Shown here one piece after another: positions 1 through 7,961 of a stretch of 64,000 bases of DNA; the first letter of the stretch is position 1; each line of letters opens with the position of its first letter. The position numbers and the translations under genes were made by a program. The stretch covers positions 99,841-163,840 of the forward strand of contig DASXCQ010000058.1 in NCBI GenBank assembly GCA_036491115.1, in the 5' to 3' direction. A model generated the notes under the pieces. That model did not search any database, was not told where the DNA came from, and saw nothing but the letters and a program-made list of their open reading frames with translations. This DNA comes from DATEPR01 sp036491115 (GTDB lineage: Bacteria > Actinomycetota > Actinomycetes > Mycobacteriales > Pseudonocardiaceae).

Positions 1-325
1 CGGCGATGTCCGACCAGACGGCTCCCGCCTCGAACCGGGCGGTCCGCGCGTCGGCGTCCACCCGCACGTCGGCCAACCGAGAGGTGGTGACCAGCACGCC
101 GCCGGTCAAGGTGGTCAGCACGTGCCCGGAGCCCTGCACGCCGACGGGCAGGTCGTGCGCGGCGGCGTGACGGACGGCCGCGCTGACGTCGGCCGCGCTC
201 GTCGCGCCCACCACGAGATCGGGCTCGCGGCGGGTTCCGGTGCGGAATCCGGCGATCTCGTCCCGGTAGCCGGGCGTGTCGGCGGTGAACACCGGTCCGT
301 CCACCTGTAGTGCCAGTTGGGTCAT
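1..325 (-). CDS. FAD-binding oxidoreductase, BBE/PCMH type (partial, C-terminus outside window)
   Basis: The reverse strand encodes the first 108 residues of a flavoprotein oxidase of the berberine-bridge/6-hydroxynicotine oxidase class. A start ATG lies at 325, and the reading frame runs off the left edge. The visible part is the start of the PCMH-type FAD domain, including the segment VGVQGSGH; His68 sits where this family usually attaches FAD covalently. Such enzymes oxidise alcohols, amines or ring precursors, often in natural-product pathways. It is the last visible member of a minus-strand run that starts at 4143, 9 bases after the UbiA gene. The substrate cannot be inferred. Confidence 0.85.
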   Translation of the reverse strand, partial: MTQLALQVDGPVFTADTPGYRDEIAGFRTGTRREPDLVVGATSAADVSAAVRHAAAHDLPVGVQGSGHVLTTLTGGVLVTTSRLADVRVDADARTARFEAGAVWSDIA

Positions 326-334
326 CTGTCCTGA

Positions 335-1342
335 CTACCCACTGCGGTTCGCGGTGACACCAGTCCTTTGTGGAGCCATGGCCCAGCGAGACGCGGGACC
401 GTGGCGCAGCATGATCACGGCCTGCGCCGCGGTGAGTGCGATCAGTGCGGCCAGGACCCCGTCGTAGGCCCACGGCGCCCATGCCGCGGTGACGAGTTCC
501 TGGTGGGCCAGCAGCAGGAGCAGCATGCCCCGGCCGACGATCGCCACCGCCGAGATGAGCAGCTCGTCCCGGCGCGGCCCTCGGTCGGTGTGCAGTGCGG
601 CCAGCAGTGCCACCATCGCCACCGTGCCCGCCGCGTAGCCGCCGACCAGCGCGATCGTCGGGTGGTCGACGCCCGCCAGCAGCAGGACGGCGCCGAGGGC
701 CAAGCAGATCGCGCTGAACACGCACGTCGGGCCACGGCCGTGCCGGACCAGGAAGGTGCGCTTGCCGAACAGCGCGTCACCGCGGACGTCCCGGAAGTCC
801 TTGAGCAGGATCCGCCCGATGAAGCCCACGTACAGCCCGGCCAGCACGACCAGGCCGGCCGGGCGGTGCAGCGGGCCGTGCCCGACGAGGAACGGTACGG
901 CGACGTAACAGGCCGGCAGCAGCAGCGACGCCAGCGCACCCCGGTCGGCGACCCGCACCGGCCGGACCGAGTAGCCGACCGACAGCGCCAGCCCGGCGGC
1001 GACCACGGCGAGGGCGAACCAGCCGAGCGTCGCGGCCACGACCAGCGCCAGAGCGGCGGACACGATGCCGATGGCGAGCATCTCGATCCGGTTGGCACCG
1101 CCCACGACCAGCGGCCTGCGTCGGTCCCCCGCCAGGTTGACCGCGTCGATGCGGGCGTCGGTGATGTCGTTGCACGCCACCGAGAACAGCAGGAAGCCGA
1201 ACACCACGAGGAGGATCCTGGCCAGCAGCGCATGGTCCTCGCCGTGACCGGTGGACGCCAGCCCGATGGCCGCGTAGGTCGCCAGCAGCACCGCGACCGC
1301 CGGCCGGGTCATGACCACGATGAGACGTATCCGGCTGATCAT
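335..1342 (-). CDS. UbiA-family membrane prenyltransferase
   Basis: This 335-residue, very hydrophobic protein has about eight or nine predicted membrane helices. Both Asp-rich Mg-diphosphate motifs of the UbiA superfamily are present: N58-D59-x2-D62-x3-D66 in the first half and D182-x2-D185-x3-D189 in the second. Such enzymes transfer an isoprenoid chain to an aromatic or other acceptor in the membrane. The start overlaps the stop of the preceding small membrane-protein gene (ATGA, 1339-1342), so translation is probably coupled. Next to a flavin monooxygenase and an FAD oxidase it may make a prenylated quinone-like or meroterpenoid product. That is inference; menaquinone biosynthesis enzymes are usually elsewhere. 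Confidence 0.85.
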   Translation of the reverse strand: MISRIRLIVVMTRPAVAVLLATYAAIGLASTGHGEDHALLARILLVVFGFLLFSVACNDITDARIDAVNLAGDRRRPLVVGGANRIEMLAIGIVSAALALVVAATLGWFALAVVAAGLALSVGYSVRPVRVADRGALASLLLPACYVAVPFLVGHGPLHRPAGLVVLAGLYVGFIGRILLKDFRDVRGDALFGKRTFLVRHGRGPTCVFSAICLALGAVLLLAGVDHPTIALVGGYAAGTVAMVALLAALHTDRGPRRDELLISAVAIVGRGMLLLLLAHQELVTAAWAPWAYDGVLAALIALTAAQAVIMLRHGPASRWAMAPQRTGVTANRSG

Positions 1343-1563
1343 TTGTTGCTCCCGAAGTTGCTCATCGCGACGGCGAAAAACACGATGAAGCCCACGACGA
1401 ACAGCCCACCCACGATCAGCACACAGGCCAGGACCACGCCGCTGAGCGTCACGAAGGCCCCGGCGCGACGCTTCACCGGTGGTCTCGGATACTTCTCCTC
1501 GGTGTATTTCGGTAACTCCGGGTTCTCCATATCAGGATCGTGACCGCCTCGGTGATCGGTCAC
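1339..1563 (-). CDS. small single-span membrane protein
   Basis: This 74-residue protein has a polar, proline- and charge-rich N-terminal half (about residues 1-36) and one long hydrophobic stretch at about 38-66. It ends in a short polar tail. No known family is recognised. It lies 22 bases after the AlkZ-like gene and overlaps the UbiA gene by four bases. That placement makes it a real, co-translated gene and suggests it partners the prenyltransferase in the membrane. An in-frame ATG 36 bases inside (residue 12) is an alternative start. Confidence 0.65.
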   Translation of the reverse strand: MTDHRGGHDPDMENPELPKYTEEKYPRPPVKRRAGAFVTLSGVVLACVLIVGGLFVVGFIVFFAVAMSNFGSNK

Positions 1564-1585
1564 ATCCGTAGGACTACGTGAGTCG

Positions 1586-2665
1586 TCAGTCGAACGCGAC
1601 GACCTGGCGCGGTGCCTCCGGTTCGAGGAACGACAGCAACCGCCGTCCCTCCTCGGTCAGCGCGGTCTTCGCCCTGGTCGGGCGCAGCGCGTGCACGCTC
1701 AGCGTGGCCGTGTCGCGCTCGCGGCTGTGCCGCCAGGTGCCGGCCACCACGCCGTCGACGAGGTACGTCGCCAGACACTCGCCGTTGACCGCCCGGTACA
1801 CCTCGCGGTAGAGGGCCGCGGGCAGGATCCGGGTCCGGTCGGCGTGGGAGAGCATCGTCGCCTCCCATTTCGGCAGGTACCGCACCGGCAGCGTCGCCTC
1901 CGGCGTGCCCATCGGCTGGTCCGGCAGGTCGAACAGTTCGATGCCGTCCGGCCCGGTGTAGCGGTCCAGTGGCTCCAGTGCGGCCAGCGCCGGGTCGATC
2001 TCCCGCTTCCGCGTGGCGCTGAACTGGGCGATGTCAGCGCGGCTGGCCGGGCCGAACGCCGCGAGATACCGCCGCACCAGCAGTGCCGTCGCGTCCGGTT
2101 CCGGTGGCAGTTCCCCTTGCCACAGCACCATTCTCGGCTTGCCGTGAGCCCGCCAGTGCCCGGACGGCGCCACGTGTGTCAGCGGCACCAGCGACCGCGC
2201 GTAGTGCAGCAGGTCGGTGGCCCGCACCCGGCCACCGGTGAGGTGCAGGACGTGGCCCTTCAGTTCCTGGGCCGACCGCGGTTGGGTGGTGAACTCGCGC
2301 AGGCCAACGGCCACGGCATCCTCGTCGACATCGGAGTACCGGCTCCGGAACTCGGTCAGCGCCTGCCCGCGCCACGCGGCGGCGAAATGGCCGTAGTCCG
2401 ATCCCGCGACGATGTGCAGCGTGCCGCGCATCAGGGTCGACTTGACCACGTCGCCCGCGACCAGGGCGTCCTCCAGGTCACCCTGGTGGAACTCCGGCAG
2501 GCGCGCGTGCAGCGCGATGTGCGGGGACGGCGAGTACTGCGCCTGCAGTGCCACCAACTGCCGCACCGCGGCCACGGCGGTCGAGCCGTGGTCGCGGTGC
2601 AACAGTTGCCGGGCGAACAACGCGGCGGTCAGTTCGCGCCGGCCTATCCCCTCTGCGCCTGCCAT
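1586..2665 (-). CDS. winged-helix DNA-binding protein, AlkZ-like (HTH_42) DNA glycosylase relative
   Basis: This 359-residue protein matches the winged-helix HTH_42/AlkZ-like family throughout its length. The diagnostic N-terminal segment LVALQAQYSP carries a Gln-Ala-Gln at residues 41-43. The family's characterised members use a QxQ or QxD motif here to excise alkylated or cross-linked bases, and AlkZ of azinomycin producers gives self-resistance to DNA alkylation. Paralogues of unknown role are common in actinomycetes, so activity here is not proven. It sits 23 bases after the monooxygenase and 22 before the small membrane protein, apparently in one transcript. If that operon makes a genotoxic product, this would be the obvious protection gene; this link is inference. 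Confidence 0.8.
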   Translation of the reverse strand: MAGAEGIGRRELTAALFARQLLHRDHGSTAVAAVRQLVALQAQYSPSPHIALHARLPEFHQGDLEDALVAGDVVKSTLMRGTLHIVAGSDYGHFAAAWRGQALTEFRSRYSDVDEDAVAVGLREFTTQPRSAQELKGHVLHLTGGRVRATDLLHYARSLVPLTHVAPSGHWRAHGKPRMVLWQGELPPEPDATALLVRRYLAAFGPASRADIAQFSATRKREIDPALAALEPLDRYTGPDGIELFDLPDQPMGTPEATLPVRYLPKWEATMLSHADRTRILPAALYREVYRAVNGECLATYLVDGVVAGTWRHSRERDTATLSVHALRPTRAKTALTEEGRRLLSFLEPEAPRQVVAFD

Positions 2666-2688
2666 GTGCCGGGATCGTAGCGACGGGG

Positions 2689-4143
2689 TCAGACACGCGC
2701 CGGTGTGCCGTGCAGGACGTTCCAGTACTCCCTCACCTGATCGACGTCGCCGGTGACCAGGCCGACGTAGCCGTCCGGCCGGACCAGCACCAGCGTGCCC
2801 TCGGCCACGTCGTACCCGGCCCGCGCCTCACCATCGACATCGGCGAACACCACGACGCCGGGCAGTGCCACCCCGGGCGCCGGACCGAACGCCAGCAGTG
2901 TCCAGTGTGGACCTTGGAACACGTCGAACAGCCTGCCGGGCTTGCCGTCGACGGTCACCGGTGAGTCAGGGGCCCGGTCGCCGGCCCGGATCGCGCCGGG
3001 TTCCGCGCGGTCGTCGCGGGACAGCGCGTCGTCCCGGTAGTTCAGTGTGAACCCGTGCACCTCCGGCCCGCGCACGTGGGCGTCCTCGTCGCCGCGCCGA
3101 TGCTTCTCCAGCAGGGCCGTGCTGATGTCCAGGGCGAGCCGGGCGGCTGCCTTCCGCTCCGGTTCGTAGCTGTCCAGCAGCACGTCCGACCCGCCGGCCA
3201 GGGTCTCGGCGAGCTTCCAGCCGAGGTTGTAGCCGTCCTGGATGCCGGTGTTCATGCCCTGGCCGCCGGTCGGCGGGTGCACGTGTCCCGCGTCGCCTGC
3301 CAGGAAGACGCGGCCCTCGCGGAACCGGTCGGCCAGCCGCGTGTTGGGCCGCCAGGTGGTGTGCCAGGTGACCTCGCGGACCACGAAGTCGTCATGACCG
3401 GACGCCTCGATGACCGTCCGCCGCAGGTAGTCGAGGACCGGCTCGTCCGGGTTCTCCGGCGGCGGGGCGACCACGATGAACTGCTCGGTGCCGGCCATCG
3501 GCATCACCGACACGCCCGCCTCGCCGATCTGCCAGAGCCTGCCGTGGTCGTGGGTGATGCCGTCCACCCAGGTGTCGGCGAACAGCATGGTGGTGGACTC
3601 GTCGGTCTCGCCGGGGAACGGGATGCCCAGCCGCTTGCGGACCGTGCTCGACCCGCCGTCGGCGCCCACCAGGTAGGCCACCCGGACGGTCTCGGTGCCG
3701 CCGCCGACGGCCAGGGTCGCGGTCACGCCGCCGCCGTCCTGGGTGAAGTCGACCAGTTCGGTGGCCAGTTCCACGTGCACGCCGAACTCGGCGAGCCGGT
3801 CGCGGAGGATCTCCTCGGTGCGGAACTGGGGCACGAACCAGAGGTTCGGGTACGGCACGGACGGCGTCGGGTCGACCGCCTCGCTCATCGAACCCTCCCA
3901 GGTGACCTCGTCGCCCTGGTAGAAGCGCATGAGCGTGCCGAGGTCGCCGCCGGCCACGATCCGGTCGATGATGCCGATGTCGGCGAAGACCTCCATGGTC
4001 CTGGGCTGGATGCCGTCGGCCCGGGAACCGCCGAAGGACCGGTCGGCCCGGTCGACGATGCGGACGCCGACCCCCCGGACGGCGAGTTGGCAGGCCAGGA
4101 CGAGCCCGGTCGGTCCGGCTCCGGCGATCAGCACGTCTGTCAT
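2689..4143 (-). CDS. FAD-dependent aromatic/polyketide monooxygenase (PheA/TfdB type)
   Basis: This 484-residue class A flavoprotein hydroxylase has a complete motif set. The GAGPTG dinucleotide fold is at residues 8-13, the GADGG segment at 160-164, and the GDAGHVHPP ribityl-binding motif starts at 283. A thioredoxin-like C-terminal domain from about 390 is typical of PgaE/RdmE and phenol hydroxylases. Such enzymes use NAD(P)H and oxygen to hydroxylate phenols or polyketides, or to open their rings. It is the first gene of the five-gene minus-strand run and is divergent from the TetR gene at 4205. The shared 61-base gap contains a paired palindrome that probably represses it. Confidence 0.9.
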   Translation of the reverse strand: MTDVLIAGAGPTGLVLACQLAVRGVGVRIVDRADRSFGGSRADGIQPRTMEVFADIGIIDRIVAGGDLGTLMRFYQGDEVTWEGSMSEAVDPTPSVPYPNLWFVPQFRTEEILRDRLAEFGVHVELATELVDFTQDGGGVTATLAVGGGTETVRVAYLVGADGGSSTVRKRLGIPFPGETDESTTMLFADTWVDGITHDHGRLWQIGEAGVSVMPMAGTEQFIVVAPPPENPDEPVLDYLRRTVIEASGHDDFVVREVTWHTTWRPNTRLADRFREGRVFLAGDAGHVHPPTGGQGMNTGIQDGYNLGWKLAETLAGGSDVLLDSYEPERKAAARLALDISTALLEKHRRGDEDAHVRGPEVHGFTLNYRDDALSRDDRAEPGAIRAGDRAPDSPVTVDGKPGRLFDVFQGPHWTLLAFGPAPGVALPGVVVFADVDGEARAGYDVAEGTLVLVRPDGYVGLVTGDVDQVREYWNVLHGTPARV

Positions 4144-4164
4144 GACGCCTCCCCTGTCTCGTAG

Positions 4165-4204
4165 TCGTACCGTGTACCAACAACGCTAGCGGTACAGTGT
4201 ACGA
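4165..4204. promoter_or_regulatory. paired palindromic operator between monooxygenase and TetR genes
   Basis: Two 14-base arms, TCGTACCGTGTACC (4165-4178) and GGTACAGTGTACGA (4191-4204), form an inverted repeat with 12 of 14 positions paired. Each arm contains its own small palindrome; GTACAGTGTAC in the right arm is perfect. Two stacked half-site pairs in a divergent intergenic region are the usual TetR-family operator layout. The right arm ends exactly one base before the TetR start codon. Confidence 0.75.
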
Positions 4205-4954
4205 ATGGCAAGCGTCGAGGATTCGGGGCTGATCTGGACCCGGCCGGAGCCCGGGACCCGGCGCCCCAAGTTCACCCGCGACCAGATCGCGGCCACCGCG
4301 CTGGCCATCGCCGACGCCGAGGGCTTCGCGGCAGTGTCGATGCGCCGGATCGCCGGCGAACTGGGCGCCGGCACCATGACGCTCTACTACTACGTCCGCA
4401 CCAAGGACGAACTCGTCGCGCTGATGGACGACGCGATCATGGCCGAGGTGCTGATCTCGGCCGACGAGTTCCCGCGCCACTGGTACGACGCCCTCACCGC
4501 CGTCGCGACGCGCACCTGGGACGTGCTGATCCGCCATCCGTGGGCACTGCACTCGCTGCGGAACGCACCGGCCGGACCCAACGCGGCCCGGCATTTCGAG
4601 CAGTCGCTGGCCGCGATCGCCGACACCGGCCTGGACGCGCCGGGCACGTTCGCGCTGCTGGCCTGGGTCGACGACTACGTGCACGGCAACGCGCTGCGCT
4701 CGGCCGAGATCCGCGCCGCCGGCGAGCCGGCAATGGACGAGCAGGCGATCGAGGAGGCCATCCGGTTCGGCCAGACGCTGATGGCGACCGGCGAGTTCCC
4801 GCACACGGCGGCGCTGTTCGACGGCGCCGACCCGCGCGACGCGTTCCCCACGCTGCTGGGCGACCTGTCCGAGCGGGACCGGTTCCTCCACGGCCTGGCC
4901 GTGCTGCTCGACGGCGTCGCCCACCGGCTGCACCTCGACCTGCCGCCGCGCTGA
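4205..4954 (+). CDS. TetR/AcrR-family repressor
   Basis: This 249-residue regulator has a helix-turn-helix at about residues 24-70 (FTRDQIAATALAIADAEG through MTLYYYVRTKDELV) and a TetR_C-type ligand domain. The start ATG directly abuts the operator at 4165-4204, leaving no room for a ribosome-binding site, so a leaderless transcript is likely. A TACAGT hexamer at 4193-4198 could be its -10 element, which would place repressor and polymerase on the same bases. It probably represses both itself and the divergent monooxygenase operon and is released by a small-molecule ligand, perhaps the pathway product. Confidence 0.88.
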   Translation: MASVEDSGLIWTRPEPGTRRPKFTRDQIAATALAIADAEGFAAVSMRRIAGELGAGTMTLYYYVRTKDELVALMDDAIMAEVLISADEFPRHWYDALTAVATRTWDVLIRHPWALHSLRNAPAGPNAARHFEQSLAAIADTGLDAPGTFALLAWVDDYVHGNALRSAEIRAAGEPAMDEQAIEEAIRFGQTLMATGEFPHTAALFDGADPRDAFPTLLGDLSERDRFLHGLAVLLDGVAHRLHLDLPPR

Positions 4955-5032
4955 TACTGACGGGCGTGGATCAACTCCGGGTCGGACGACGGATGCCTGC
5001 TGTGGACGGCGGAAACCGGTCGGGGTCACCCG

Positions 5033-5761
5033 GTGGTGACCTGCCACGGCGGCCCCGGCCTGTGGGACATGTTCGGTGACGTGGCCGACGCGCTGGCCGG
5101 GCACGTGCGGGTGATCTGCTGGGACCAGCGCGGCTGCGGGCGCTCCGAGCGGCGCGGCCCGTACTCGATGGCCCGCACGGCAGCCGATCTGGACGCGGTG
5201 CGGCAGCACCACGGCCTCGACCGGATGGCGCTGCTGGGCCATTCCTGGGGCGCGCAACTGGCCCTGCGCTACGCGTTGGACCACCCGGACCGGGTCAGCG
5301 GGCTCGTCTACGTGTCCGGCGTCGGGCTCGGCCGAGCGTGGCACCCGGCCTACGAACAGGCCATCGAGGCGCGCATGGCCGGCCATCCGCGCCCGGCCGC
5401 CAGGAGCCGCGAGGAGGCGGTGCTGCGATGGTCGGCCGACTTCGCCGACCGGGACAGGGCGATGGAGTACGCGGAACGCATGGCCACGCCGTGGTTCGAC
5501 GTCAACTACGAGTGCAACGCCGAGATCAACACGTCGGACAGGGCGACGTGGCGGGAGGACGACCTGCTGGCCGCCTGCCGGGAGTTGGCGGTGCCGACGC
5601 TGATCGTCGACGGCGCCCAGGACATCCGGCCGCGCTGGGCCGTCGACTCGCTGCACCAGGCGCTGCCTGCTGCGGCCCGGGTGGTGCTGCCGGACGTCGG
5701 ACACGTGCCGTGGCTGGAAGATCCTGCGCCGTTCTACTCGGCTCTGCTTGACTTCTTGTGA
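5033..5761 (+). CDS. alpha/beta hydrolase (proline iminopeptidase-like), start codon unclear
   Basis: From the GTG at 5033 the product has 242 residues. It contains HGGPG (oxyanion region, residues 5-9), the nucleophile elbow GHSWG with Ser71, an acid in DGAQDIRP, and His224 in DVGHVPW. The HGGPG motif and the DQRGCGRS segment are typical of prolyl aminopeptidase-like hydrolases. The family fold begins earlier: the same frame is open back to 4961 and encodes INSGSDDGCLLWTAETGRG, which looks like the missing first strands, yet it has no ATG, GTG or TTG. Either the start is non-canonical (CTG at 4997) or a base has changed near 4966, where an out-of-frame GTG lies. The gene follows the TetR gene on the same strand. 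Confidence 0.75.
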   Translation: MVTCHGGPGLWDMFGDVADALAGHVRVICWDQRGCGRSERRGPYSMARTAADLDAVRQHHGLDRMALLGHSWGAQLALRYALDHPDRVSGLVYVSGVGLGRAWHPAYEQAIEARMAGHPRPAARSREEAVLRWSADFADRDRAMEYAERMATPWFDVNYECNAEINTSDRATWREDDLLAACRELAVPTLIVDGAQDIRPRWAVDSLHQALPAAARVVLPDVGHVPWLEDPAPFYSALLDFL

Positions 5762-5805
5762 CGGGCATCACAGGAACTCGGCGCTGAGCGCGGACAGGAA
5801 ACGGC

Positions 5806-6378
5806 GTGCACACCAACCTGCGGGCGCGCATCCGGGCCGGCGACCAGCACGCGTTCGCGGAGCTGTTCGACGCGCACGCCAGGGCCGTCTACAACCACGC
5901 GTTCCGGCTGACCGGTGACTGGTCGGTGGCCGAGGACATCGTCTCGTTGACGTTCCTGGAGGCGTGGCGGCTGCGCGAGCGGCTCGAACCGGACGGTGGA
6001 TCGACGCTGCCGTGGCTGCTGGGGATAGCCACGAACGTCACCCGGAACACCGCCCGCGCCGGCCGCCGGCACCGAGAGGCGCTGCGCAGGCTGCCCACCA
6101 CGGGCAGCGCACCGGACTTCGCCGACGAGCTGGCGGGCCGGCTGGACGATGCCCGGCGACTGGCCGCGGTGCGGCTGGTGCTGGACCGGTTGCGGCGGGC
6201 CGAACGCGAGGTTTTCGTGCTGTGCGTGTGGTCGGGCCTGGACTACGCGACGGCGGCGCGGGCGCTGCGAGTGCCGGTCGGCACGGTCCGCTCCCGGCTG
6301 TCCCGTGCCCGCACCCGGTTGCGTTCGCTCGCCGAGGACGAGCTCGCCGGCGACCTGATCAGAAGGGCGCACCGATGA
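5806..6378 (+). CDS. ECF RNA polymerase sigma factor
   Basis: This 190-residue protein begins at a GTG. It has sigma region 2 (about residues 14-80, with DHAF/LFDAHARAVYNHAFRLTG and AEDIVSLTFLEAW) and region 4 (about 125-175, ending in VPVGTVRSRLSRARTRLR). The spacing between the two regions is typical of ECF factors. Its stop overlaps the next gene's start (ATGA, 6375-6378), so the downstream membrane protein is its likely partner or regulator. It starts 44 bases after the hydrolase stop. Confidence 0.88.
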   Translation: MHTNLRARIRAGDQHAFAELFDAHARAVYNHAFRLTGDWSVAEDIVSLTFLEAWRLRERLEPDGGSTLPWLLGIATNVTRNTARAGRRHREALRRLPTTGSAPDFADELAGRLDDARRLAAVRLVLDRLRRAEREVFVLCVWSGLDYATAARALRVPVGTVRSRLSRARTRLRSLAEDELAGDLIRRAHR

Positions 6379-7319
6379 ACGACGACCTGCCCGTGCCGCC
6401 GGAAAGGGACTTCCCGTTCGGCCGGCACCAGCTCGTCAAGGAGCGGGTGCTGGCCGGAATCAACGCCGACCCACCGAAACGCAAGCGGGCGAGGGTGTGG
6501 GTGCCGGTGGTCACGGTGGTCACCGCAGCGGTGGTCGCGCTGGTGACCGTGTCGCTGCACCACTCCACCGTCACTCCTGTCGCCACACCGACGCCCTCCC
6601 ACCAGGCGGTCGAATCGACCAACCCACGGGCGGTCAGGCTGCTGGCGCAGGTCGCCACCGCTGCCGGCCGGCAGCCGACGCCCGTCGTGCGGGACGACCA
6701 GTTCGAGTACGTCGAGTCGAAGGTGAGCGGTGCGACCGGCGCGGGCCTGGATCCTCCGCACGTCAGGCAGATCTGGCTGCCCGTCGCCGACCTGTGCCAG
6801 CACGGCCTGGTGCGGGAGGGCGGCCAGGACACCGATCTGAGCGAGCGCGACGAACCCGGCGTGACCTGTCCGTACGCCGGCTACCTCAACTATCCGACGT
6901 ACCGGCTGCTGGCCGGCCTGCCCACCGACCCGCACGCCCTGCTGGCCATGATCTACACCCAGGAACAGGGCCACGGCCCGGACCCGGACTCGGAGGCGTT
7001 CACCACCATCGGTGACCTGCTCCGCGAGTCCGTACCGCCACCCGCGGTCAGCGCCGCGCTGTACCGGGCGGCGGCGCTGATCCCCGGTGTGCAGTTGGTG
7101 CCGGACGCCGTGGATGCGACGGGGCGGCCCGGCGTCGCGGTCAGCAGGACCAGCCAGGGCGTGCGCTACGAGTGGATCTTCGACCGGACCGGCCTGCAGA
7201 TGATCGGTGAGCGCGATGTGCTGACCAAGTCGAGCCAGGCCGGCAAGGTGGGCACCATCGAGGACGACACGGCGATCCTGGCGAAGGCCATCGTCGACAC
7301 CGTCGGTGCTACGCGGTAG
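6375..7319 (+). CDS. CU044_5270-like membrane protein, putative sigma-factor partner
   Basis: This 314-residue protein has a short cytoplasmic N-terminus of about 40 residues, one membrane helix (about 41-60) and a long extracytoplasmic domain. The pattern matches the CU044_5270 family, which is regularly encoded directly after ECF sigma genes in actinomycetes. The four-base overlap with the sigma gene supports joint expression. No zinc-binding anti-sigma motif is visible, so an anti-sigma role is only suggested by position. Its 3' end overlaps the convergent gene on the minus strand by 11 bases. Confidence 0.75.
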   Translation: MNDDLPVPPERDFPFGRHQLVKERVLAGINADPPKRKRARVWVPVVTVVTAAVVALVTVSLHHSTVTPVATPTPSHQAVESTNPRAVRLLAQVATAAGRQPTPVVRDDQFEYVESKVSGATGAGLDPPHVRQIWLPVADLCQHGLVREGGQDTDLSERDEPGVTCPYAGYLNYPTYRLLAGLPTDPHALLAMIYTQEQGHGPDPDSEAFTTIGDLLRESVPPPAVSAALYRAAALIPGVQLVPDAVDATGRPGVAVSRTSQGVRYEWIFDRTGLQMIGERDVLTKSSQAGKVGTIEDDTAILAKAIVDTVGATR

Positions 7320-7806
7320 CGGTGTCCCGGTACCACTGCCAGTAGGCGCGGCGGGCGGCCACGTCGGTGTCCGGCTCCCAGGTGGCGCCCCCCGCCTCGG
7401 CCAGACTGGCCAGGTAACACGGCGTCCACTCGGCAGGCGGCACCTCGATCTCACCCGCGGCGTCCGGCTGGTCGTGGATCTCGCCGGCCACGGCGTGCCG
7501 GGCGGTGGTGAGGCACGCGAAGCCGGCGTACACGGCGGTGAAGGCGCTGGGGCCGAGTGCGTCGTCCAGCTTGGTGTGCAGGGCGTTCAGGGCTCGGGTC
7601 AGTGCCGGGTCGCGGTCGCGCAGTGCCCGGTTCAGCAACGCCATCGGCTCGTCGTCGTCCGGGAACCTGGCCTGCCACACGGGATAGGCGCGCCGGGCGC
7701 AGAGTTCTTCCAGGCGCAGCAAGGCGTCCACTCCGTGCTTCCGGACGTCCGCCCGGATGCGCATGCGCTCCGCGTACGCGGGTTCGCCGTTGGCGGTCAT
7801 GGTCAC
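7309..7806 (-). CDS. hypothetical protein, possibly Imm5-like
   Basis: This 165-residue soluble, helix-rich protein starts at GTG 7806, with ATG 7800 as an alternative. The C-terminal block ARRAYWQWYRDTATA and the repeated Ala-rich helices resemble the polymorphic-toxin immunity family Imm5, but the match is from memory and weak. No toxin gene is visible nearby. The start overlaps the stop of a hydrolase remnant (7803-7805), so the gene may once have been last in a minus-strand operon that is now damaged. Confidence 0.5.
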   Translation of the reverse strand: MTMTANGEPAYAERMRIRADVRKHGVDALLRLEELCARRAYPVWQARFPDDDEPMALLNRALRDRDPALTRALNALHTKLDDALGPSAFTAVYAGFACLTTARHAVAGEIHDQPDAAGEIEVPPAEWTPCYLASLAEAGGATWEPDTDVAARRAYWQWYRDTATA

Positions 7807-7961
7807 CCGGCCACGTGCTCGACAAGCCAGGGGCGCAGCATGGGTAGGACGTTATCCGGCTGCATCGCCTGGGTGTGATCGAGCCCGTCCAGGACGCGGA
7901 TGTCCTACCCGGCCGCGATCAGTTCCGCCCGGTTCGCTGCCGTCGCGCCCGCGATGTCCAC
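7803..7961 (-). pseudogene. 3' remnant of an alpha/beta hydrolase gene
   Basis: On the minus strand the frame reads VDIAGATAANRAELIAAG, then a TAG stop (7905-7907), then in the same frame DIRVLDGLDHTQAMQPDNV and a PWL tail to the TGA at 7803. The LDGLDHTQA block with its conserved His and the closing LPxLRPWL helix are typical of the C-terminus of an alpha/beta hydrolase. Nothing upstream encodes the rest of such an enzyme; instead the sequence runs into the kinase-like gene. It is a fragment with an internal nonsense codon. Confidence 0.7.

Noticed and set aside
368..1543. Long plus-strand frame antisense to the UbiA gene
   Set aside because: Gln/Arg/His-rich antisense translation; the reverse strand has a complete UbiA protein with both Asp-rich motifs.
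3392..5704. Long minus-strand frame across the monooxygenase, TetR and hydrolase genes
   Set aside because: The sequence is Arg/Gly-rich out-of-frame noise; three supported genes lie here in other frames.
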